Made by a program: the position numbers and the translations under genes
Notes under the pieces: generated by a model
Seen by the model: only the letters and a program-made list of their open reading frames with translations
The model's database searches: none
What the model was told of the DNA's origin: nothing
From: Madurella fahalii
Lineage: Eukaryota > Ascomycota > Sordariomycetes > Sordariales
Assembly (NCBI GenBank): GCA_029876055.1
Contig: CM056876.1
Coordinates: 124,001-188,000, forward strand
Direction: 5' to 3'
Length of the DNA: 64,000 nucleotides
Part shown: in pieces, positions 57,101-64,000 of the stretch
Layout: the number at the start of each line of letters is the position of its first letter
Position numbering within the stretch: position 1 is the stretch's first letter

Positions 57101-59538
57101 GCCATTACCATAGTCTAACTCTAGTGCCGCAATCAAGATTGGCGTCAATTTGTTGTTCTGCCGCGCTGTGCACCCTGACGAAGAAACCTTTCCCCGCGCT
57201 TGTCCCACCTCAGTTCCTTGAAGACTACCGCCGATGCTCGGCCAAAGAATTCAATCGCATCGGTACCTCGGACCGCGACTACAACTCGGCCAAAGGAGTG
57301 CCAAACTTTTACCCTGGAAGTATCCTTATCCTCGTTCTCTTCGCTCCAAAGCCATCTGCAGCATGCCGGGCCATGCAACGTTGGGTTTTTCACATTGGCA
57401 CCTGCAGACGGTCGATCCTTACATGTATCCTGAGCCTGAGAATGTTCTAGAGCTACAGAGCTCTTGTCCGGAACACGTTGCAGTCTCCAAGACGCTTCTT
57501 AGAGTTTTTCTATGGCGTCATCATACATCATGTTCCTCTACTGTCAGACCTTAATCTACCCGAGCTCCACTGGGCCGTGATCGTCCACCCCTGCGGCCCT
57601 GAGCTCTGGGTCATGATGTGATGCTACTCGAGTCAATTAGGACCTCATACAGTCAGAAAGCTGTTCGGCAGGGCGTTTAATACGCATGCGGACAGGACAG
57701 AAACCGGTCATGGTCACCCGGTGGCGAACAGCCCAGTATCCCTTCTCCAATATACTAGTATGTACCATCCCCAGTCCGGCTCGGCATAACGCCCTGTCCT
57801 CGGAATGATATCACTGTCACATCAATCCCACTCTATAATAGTGTTCTGCTTATGTACATTGGTACCCTTACCGAATGCCGGAAAACGCAGCGTGATATGC
57901 TCCTCGCTTCTTATTGGGCCTTCTCATCACGACTCCCGCGCTGCAAGCGAATGAAGCTCGCAAAGGTGAATTACACTTGCTAATGTGTAGGTCATACATA
58001 TCACGGCCAGCTAATACACGGGGCCATGGACACCAGAACTCATAGTTAAAACGAAGTTTCATGACTGCTGTCTGTTTACGAGTCTGGTGTGGATACATGG
58101 AATGATCCAAGGAAGGAACTTCGCTTTCCTTGCCAGGCTTTTTCCCCAAAGTCATCTGGAGAGTAGTTGGAGGCTACCAGATCCCAATCGTGCACCGTGC
58201 CGTATCTCATGCCTCTACCGCGCTTTGGCTACGGACCCAATAGTGACCAGTGTATCTGGAGGACTTGGTTCACTCTCGTCCTCCCATCGTGCTATTTCCA
58301 TCGTTGGACTTGCTTGGGCCCCGAAAACCAAGTTGAATACATAAGTATGCCCATCGCTAGGTTGCGCTCTCGTGCGGTAGGGAACATCGGAACGGACAGG
58401 GGTCGAGGCATCATGCAAGGCTCCATCTCTTTGCACCACCTTTGATCTATCATCCAAACTTACGGTGTGCCGTCGCCATGAGGACGGTTAGCAATGGGTT
58501 ATCCCACAGCGTCCTGCAACCACTCCACTCAGAACAAAACCTGCCCGTAACTCAGCTGTCAACACTTACCGCCCTGGACCCCAAACAACGATCATAGTTA
58601 CATATCAGAACTAGCTTAATTACCTATGTCAGCACAGCATAAAGAGCAGAGGACAGTGAGCCACATATTGCCCGTGCCCATTACCCGGCCGCCTCACAGA
58701 CAATAGCACAAGAATACTACAGGAAAGACACTGCAAAAGCCCATTCTGCGGCCGGAAGCGCCACTAACGAGATCAGGAGACTCCGGGGGGCAACATGAAA
58801 CAACCTAGCATAGGTAGTCACTTGATTATACTAAAGCGCTCTAGTTGCGGAGATAAGCGGAGGCAAAAGTGGCACGCATCGCTTTGGATCCCAAATATAC
58901 CGGATTAGAGTGGGCTCCAAACGGGCAACAAGAGATCTTGGCCCCGTACCCGCCAGGGGATGGAAACCGCTTCAAGCCGAGTGTGCCGAAGGAGCGGCTT
59001 CTGCCGGGAAGAACAAACGACATGGGGCTTACACGTGTTTACAACTGGCCCACTCTTTGGGCTTTGAGGGGGAACGTGTGCCGCAGATCGCTGATGTTTG
59101 CGACAGCGCCTCATTCAGCGTTTCGCATCTTGTCATCTAACTTCTCTCTGGCAAGCCTGAAGGCTGAAGTTGCAGTTAACCACCGAGGCTTCCGTCTTGT
59201 CCCCTTTCGTTTTAAATTTGCGTACTACTGTAACTGGCAACGACTTTGCAGAAATTACCTACTTGAGTTATGGCAGCAAAACTCATGTAACTAGGAGTAA
59301 AAGACGAGTTCTGGGAGTCCGAATAGCGGGAGTGATAAGGAGTAGGGAGATTCGGCACATGATTTTACCCAGTGACGGCCGAGATATGAACGCCGACCGG
59401 TGTCATCTTCAAGGCTCAAATTAAAAAGGTTGAGATCTATGGCTGAAGGGTCTCGGCCGACCCTTAATATCCCGCCGATCCCCTAAGACAGCGTCCTTCT
59501 GGGGAGGAAGAAAGGGCCAATCCAGCTATCCCATTGAT
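54197..59538. other. Gene-poor stretch of 5.3 kb
   Basis: No gene could be supported. The longest open frame (minus, about 56,181-55,366) shows no motif, signal or codon preference. One exon-like stretch on the + strand (about 57,150-57,320) has mainly C or G in third positions and reads FLEDYRRCSAKEFNRIGTSD, but no partner exons were found. A microsatellite lies at 56,322-56,345. Confidence 0.35.
56322..56345. repeat. (AC)n/(CGCA)n microsatellite
   Basis: ACACACACAC followed by CGCA units, 24 bases in all. Confidence 0.9.
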
Positions 59539-60784
59539 CTACGCATGAGCCGGGCCGTAATCGGCTTGGAATCCGCCTGGAAGCTCATCGAGCCCTAATT
59601 GATGGTTATGAGTGGTTAGCAAGCATCGCTGCAATTATGCGCCACCATCGTTCAAGGACGGGCCATGTCACTTACATCCATCGATATCCTCGTCAACCAC
59701 TCTCTTTTGCGTGCATTTATTCATATTTTCGACCGATTGCAGCTTGGACCTCGATTCCGTGGCACAGTTTGTATTGAACCAACACGGGGCATCCAATATC
59801 CTCTGGAGCGCATCGTCCTTCCAGCCGAAAACATAATCTCCGTGTGTGGCATAGCCGGTCGCGTCACCGAAGGACCAGACAAATGGGTTGCTTCCATCCT
59901 CAGGCCATTCCAGCTCATTGAATGCCCTAGTATCCCAGACAACTTCGTACATCACTTGCGAAGTACGAACAGGGTGACTGGCTGGGCAAGGACCGCCGCT
60001 CTCGAAGGTCCCCGTCTCCGGGTAGCTCATGTGCGACATATGATCTGGGCTGTCGAGATTCTTGCCATCCCAGCAAGTTGGGAAACGGATCGAGGTCATT
60101 ATCCCCTCTTTGCACCGACGGGTTGGGAACGCCATGGTCTCGGGAGCCCGGGTGACCCAGGTATCCATGCAGACGTAGGTCAGCTGGCGGAAGCGGGCAG
60201 CTTCGGTCAGGGTCCTAGCATTAATGTCGCCAACAAACATGCGGAAGCCCTAATTATTGTCTCGTCAGGGTGCAATACTCAAAGGGGGATGGAAACCTCG
60301 GGTTCTGCTACTTACCGGTTGGAAAGCCTTGACCTTAGACTTCTGTGCCTGATCGTAAATGGCATCTTGCATGTAGTAAATGGTGAGCCCGCCGTTGGCC
60401 GTCTCGAACTGATTGTTTCCACGCTGAGGAACACGCTTGTAGCTACCGTTCCGCGCTCGGAAATAGAGGACCGCAGTCCAGTAGTTCGAGAAATCATCGC
60501 TGAACTGGCAAGTTGTGCAAGTCGATTCGGCTGGCAGATCCTTTGCGGGGTCCATTGTCGCGTTGAACGCATCCTGCGGACGATACTGTTACACGATGAT
60601 TGCCATTCATAAAGGGGGGGGTCATACGAACACCACCGACAATTTGATGGACATGGCTCGACGGAATCGAACCAGGGTTGACAAGAGGGTCTAGCCTCTC
60701 AACAACCAGCTGCGAGCAGTGGAATCGAACGACTGCATTGCTCGTCGCAGCGAGTAGAAGTGTAAGGAGTGTTGTACGTCGCAT
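59539..60784 (-). CDS. DUF1996 secreted protein (copy B)
   Basis: Four exons, 60784-60632, 60573-60316, 60249-59676 and 59594-59539, give 346 residues. The signal peptide is short (MRRTTLLTLLLAATSNA). Landmarks match copy A in the same order: VRFHCSQLVVERLDPLVNPG, SSHVHQIVGG, CTTCQFSDDFSNYWTAVLYF, FPTCWDGKNLDSPDHMSHMS, GPCPASHPVRTSQVMYEVVW and the tail GWLDELPGGF. Three introns are GT-AG; the first uses a weak GTTCGT donor and contains a G8 run. The last intron sits at the same codon as in copy A (G-G-A-T/GG), and the FxPGFRM junction is also shared, so the two copies are true paralogues with conserved intron positions. Copy B lacks the second intron of copy A. The function is unknown; it is probably secreted. 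Confidence 0.93.
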
Positions 60785-61309
60785 GGCGTCTCGTTGACCA
60801 GTACTTTATCCTTGAGAATAGGTATTAACACTGTCGTAGGAGATTGACGACTAGAATGCCTGGCACCATCTCAAGGGGGAAAAAAGTGTTTGTTTTCTTC
60901 AGGAGGTCCCGCATCCCTTACCCGGTAAGCACCTGGGTTAAATGCAAGGACAATCTACCGGGTGCCTGGAGTAGCCGCTAAAAGAACGAACGTTGAAGTG
61001 CCGCGGCGGTGATGAGCGGGAAGCATATCATGTGGTTCTCATGATAGGACATTGCAAATATTAAAAACAATTTCTGGCAAATTGATCTTTCGCGAAACGT
61101 GTCGACCAAGACTACTAATTTCGCTCGCTGACTGGTCGATCCGGACGGCCCCATATTGCCGGTGCAGCCGCGGCCTTCGGGCGGGTGATGGTGAAAAGGG
61201 CAAGTTGGGCGGATGCATAAGTGCACTGCGCCCCCTTGTTGACAGGTTGATAAATCTGTTTTGATCTTCTAATCCAGAACCTCCATCGACAGGAACAACG
61301 GCCACCAAG
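60785..61309. promoter_or_regulatory. Divergent region, DUF1996 copy B / small secreted protein
   Basis: 525 bases between divergent starts of two secreted-protein genes, so a shared promoter region is possible. A TTGATAAATC stretch about 60 bases upstream of the small protein is a weak TATA candidate. Confidence 0.35.
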
Positions 61310-61697
61310 ATGCGCCTCAGTATCGTCATCAAATCGTTAAATGGTCTCTATCTCGCATCCGTGGGCGTGGGCGTGAGCGCTCAAGAAGTCCAGGATGGAT
61401 GTCCTAAGGACGAGCTCGCGTGTCATGATATCATGAACTCCAGCCAGTGTATCGAGCAGTTGGTTCTTGAAGGCCTGTCACCACTTACGAAAGAGGCAAT
61501 GTTGAAATGCGTGGAGCATGAGGGCACTGCGAGTAACTTGCCAGGGGCTGCCAAGGTAAGCGGACAGGTTAGACAAGTCAGTAGCAGAAAGCTATCGATC
61601 TAACGGATATTGTAATTAGTACTGTCGATGTCCTGGTTGTCATACAGAGCCGATAAACGCTGTCATCAAAGAAATGTTCCCGCCCCCGTGCGCATAG
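61310..61697 (+). CDS. Small secreted cysteine-rich protein, 107 residues
   Basis: Two exons, 61310-61555 and 61620-61697, joined by a 64-nt GT-AG intron in phase 0. The N-terminus is a signal peptide (MRLSIVIKSLNGLYLASVGV and four more residues, with a likely cut after VSA). The mature part of about 83 residues has eight cysteines: DGC, LAC, SQC, LKC, YC-RC-PGC and a final PPC. The dense YCRCPGCH cluster lies at the exon 2 start. The spacing does not fit hydrophobins or the CFEM domain. I do not recognise the family. Size, secretion and Cys content fit secreted structural or effector-type proteins of fungi, which is inference only. Confidence 0.72.
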
Positions 61698-61940
61698 ATA
61701 ATGCCATCAGTGCCATTGCGGGAGCGCTATTCGTGGATACAGCACCATGGGGTTATAGACATCCGAACAGAGACAAAATGGGGGTTTAAAAGTTGTATAT
61801 CATGAATTTTACGTTAATTGAACCTGACCTCATCCATGTGCAGTAATCAGTATGGCCAGCTGCGCGTAGAAAATCGTTGTGGATAGAGGAAGTTGTGCCG
61901 GGGTTCGCGTTCTAAATTGGTCCTTTCCAGAATCTAGTGG

Positions 61941-62153
61941 TCATTTGGCTTCCACTCCAATATACAGCGGCGCGTTCTCAGATTTGAACAGAATGAGGGA
62001 TTGTTTGTGAGAGCCATGTGAAATGGTTACAAACAAATCTTCGCAGGAACTCTCGTGTTCTCTGCCATAATTCCGGTAGTCGACATGATCAAGGGTAAGA
62101 GCTCTCCGTCCCCACCTCATACTATTCTCTTTTGCCCACGCTATCCGTCGCAC
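61941..62153 (-). CDS. Possible small protein or exon, unrecognised
   Basis: Open frame to a TGA at 61,941 with Met codons at 62,153 and 62,120. It includes LTLDHVDYRNYGREHESSCE and LILFKSENAPLYIGVEA. It reads like coding sequence but shows no motif and no partner exon. It may equally be chance. Confidence 0.2.
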   Translation of the reverse strand: MRRIAWAKENSMRWGRRALTLDHVDYRNYGREHESSCEDLFVTISHGSHKQSLILFKSENAPLYIGVEAK

Positions 62154-63470
62154 AGAGTCACTTTAGTAATAGAGCGGATATTTAGAAACAACATTGGGCA
62201 GATATACACTTTTCTCCCTTGAAAGAACGCTCATAGAATCGTGTGTTTGGTATAATGAATTCGTGTTAAGGGCAGCTACGTTTAGGCCCTGAGCATAGAG
62301 GGATAATTAAACGCAGCCATGGAGATGAAAAGGGGCTACTCTGTGTGATGATTCGAGTCCCTCTACACGTTTACATTGCTACTGCTGATGGTTTCCAACA
62401 GAGGTACATACACGCTCCTGATGGCTCTGTTGGGGTATTATATCTTAGCCGCTGTTGGGGCGCATGACATGCTATCATCCCGGACATCCATGGCATAACC
62501 GAGGGCTGAGCTGGGTTTCATTCTGACGCGGTGGATTTAGGGTGGGGGATAATCGGGTACGGGATATAGATAAACTTCCGACCGTGCATGGCAGCAAAGA
62601 ATGGGCGCTAAGGAAGAGCAAAGTCGCGGACATCGCCAACAGCAAGGCCAAGGCACGCACTATATACCCTTTCTCGCTTTGCCAATCATGTCACGTACTT
62701 CCCTTTACGACAACATCGAAAGGTCGAACCTTGGCCCCCTCACCCCGTTTCACCCGGCACTGCAACCGGCACTAGCACAACAGCGTGGCTCCGAAATTGG
62801 GCTTGGGCAACCGGCAGTTTTTCAACTGCCCCAGGGATTACCTTGCAAGTGTCATAATTTAACCCTGTCCTAGATATAGGTTAATCCACCCCCACACCCC
62901 GGCATTTTGGAAGCGAAGCGGCTGGCTACAAAACGGGAGCTGGTGGTTGTGACCAGGGCCGCTAGCTGCTCCATGATCAAGTGATGGCCGGACGCGTCTC
63001 CTTTTTCATTGCGATGAAGTCACTGATGTGGAGCTCTACGAGGAGCGCCTGTAGGTGTACGGCATACTGTTTGCCGATATGTCCCTTAACTCGCGGTGAG
63101 AAAGTAACAAGTGATGGAGGAGGCCGTGTGCCACCGACGCATTTGTCTATCGACTATTTTCAGGTAGGATTTTATATAGGGTCGGAGTCAGAACTCGAAA
63201 GGCGCGATTACCTGTTTTGAACTTGTAAATCTATACTGCGCCAACTGCCGAATATCATGGCAGCTATGAGGTCTCGGGCCCTGGTCAGCCTAAGCGTGAT
63301 CGACCACCCAAAGTCGGGACTGGGTGGCGGATTCAACCTGAGCAATCTGGGGCTTTGCGCTAGACATTGGCGCCTTGTAAAGTGTGTTTATACCCGGACG
63401 GATTTAATAACAAAAAGCCACCAATACCTGAGAGCGACATGGCGTGCGCATCTTGGTTCTGTCCGGCGGA

Positions 63471-63480
63471 ATATATAAAA
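63471..63480 (+). promoter_or_regulatory. TATA-box-like element of DUF1996 copy C
   Basis: ATATATAAAA about 125-130 bases upstream of the start codon at 63,603. If transcription starts some 30 bases downstream of it, a 5' leader of about 100 bases results. The position fits a core promoter. Confidence 0.45.
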
Positions 63481-63602
63481 ACATGGCAGCCGCTTCGTGT
63501 CCAAGTGCCACCAGTACGGGGCTTGCGATCCTTGCTGGATACACAATCACATACCGGGCGAGAAACACCTCGTTGCGAGTTCCTACCTGACCATCGCCTA
63601 CT

Positions 63603-64000
63603 ATGCGTAACTTCGTGGCTGCAGTGGCCCTGGCGGGCGCCGTCACGGCATACACCGACATCCGCCACAAGCGATACATGATCAAGAATATTGACCCTAT
63701 TGTTCTCCCCGGCCAGTACAAGTCTCATATGCACTCTTTCTTCGGCTCCGACGCGGTGACCAAGGATTTGCCGACGACCAAGGACTTGCAGCAAGGTTGC
63801 GCGTCTGGCGAGAATCCGAATGACCTGTCCGTCTACTGTAAGTTCATGTTGACCCTTCTCCTGTCCGAAGGCTTACACGTTCCAGGGATCCCGACCCTTT
63901 ACTATGTTCGAGGTCCGAACGACTATGTCGAGGTCAACCCCGGCATGTTCAGCACCTACTACGAGAACATCGACAAGGCCGAGATTCCGTATCCCCAAGA
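63603..64000 (+). CDS. DUF1996 secreted protein (copy C), 5' part, runs off the window
   Basis: Exon 1 is 63,603-63,837. A 48-nt intron (63,838-63,885, GTAAGT donor, TTCCAG acceptor, phase 1) leads to exon 2, open to the window end. A signal peptide (MRNFVAAVALAGAVTA) precedes MIKNIDPIVLPGQYKSHMHS and FFGSDAVTKDLPTTKDLQQG, the DUF1996 start with the P-G-x-x-x-S-H-M-H core. The next exon reads WIPTLYYVRGPNDYVEV. It is more distant from copies A and B than they are from each other, so it belongs to another DUF1996 branch. The function is unknown. Confidence 0.88.
   Translation, partial: MRNFVAAVALAGAVTAYTDIRHKRYMIKNIDPIVLPGQYKSHMHSFFGSDAVTKDLPTTKDLQQGCASGENPNDLSVYCKFMLTLLLSEGLHVPGIPTLYYVRGPNDYVEVNPGMFSTYYENIDKAEIPYPQ

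Larger units (their letters stand above)
61698..63602. other. Intergenic region, 1.9 kb
   Basis: Mostly without coding signal apart from one short open frame on the minus strand, listed separately. The end next to 63,603 is the promoter of the third DUF1996 gene. Confidence 0.35.

Noticed and set aside
1..64000. CRISPR arrays, bacterial operons, ribosome binding sites, intact transposons
   Set aside because: None is present; intron-containing genes show nuclear fungal DNA, and no transposase, reverse transcriptase or terminal repeats were found.

Overview
This window reads as nuclear DNA of a filamentous ascomycete (Pezizomycotina, most likely Sordariomycetes). Nearly every gene is cut by short spliceosomal introns of about 47-120 nt with GTRNGY-type donors, CTGAC/CTAAC-like branch points and YAG acceptors. 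The products (GH10 xylanase, DUF1996 secreted proteins, E-class P450, salicylate-hydroxylase-like flavoprotein, SH3 adaptor, ankyrin protein, Gal80-like protein, A1 aspartic protease) are typical fungal ones. One tRNA-Asp gene carries an 8-nt intron. All gene models below were spliced by hand from the sequence. Reading-phase sums close exactly for every model except four that contain a frame break.

Layout. 0-9 kb: the tail of an unknown gene, a TAPT1-family ER membrane protein (-), a GNAT acetyltransferase (+), a dienelactone hydrolase (+) and a five-exon polytopic membrane protein (-). 11.6-12.9 kb: a secreted GH10 xylanase (-). 14.9-29.3 kb: a set of genes that together suggest aromatic-acid metabolism: an amidohydrolase-family aromatic acid decarboxylase (-), an aldehyde dehydrogenase (+), an FAD aromatic monooxygenase (-), a P450 (-) and a sugar-porter-type MFS transporter (+). 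This set is split by an AT-rich island (18.7-21.7 kb) holding two decayed gene relics. 30.7-36.9 kb: a small hypothetical gene, an aspartic protease (-) and an MFS-like transporter (-). 38.2-44.4 kb: an SH3 adaptor (+), a tail-to-tail Gal80-like protein (-) and a large membrane protein (-) with two lesions. 46.3-54.2 kb: a small secreted protein, a Nudix hydrolase, the first DUF1996 gene, tRNA-Asp and an ankyrin-repeat protein. 54.2-59.5 kb holds no gene I can support. 59.5-64 kb: a second DUF1996 gene, an 8-cysteine small secreted protein and the start of a third DUF1996 gene running off the window.

The points most worth follow-up are: the candidate aromatic-catabolic cluster; three DUF1996 genes plus a cysteine-rich secreted protein within 15 kb; two independent GC-AG introns with identical GCAAGT donors; a stopless 120-nt intron in the Gal80-like gene whose retention would add a hydrophobic segment; and a recurring pattern of single-base frame breaks at short homopolymers in four genes, meaning either assembly errors or real gene decay.
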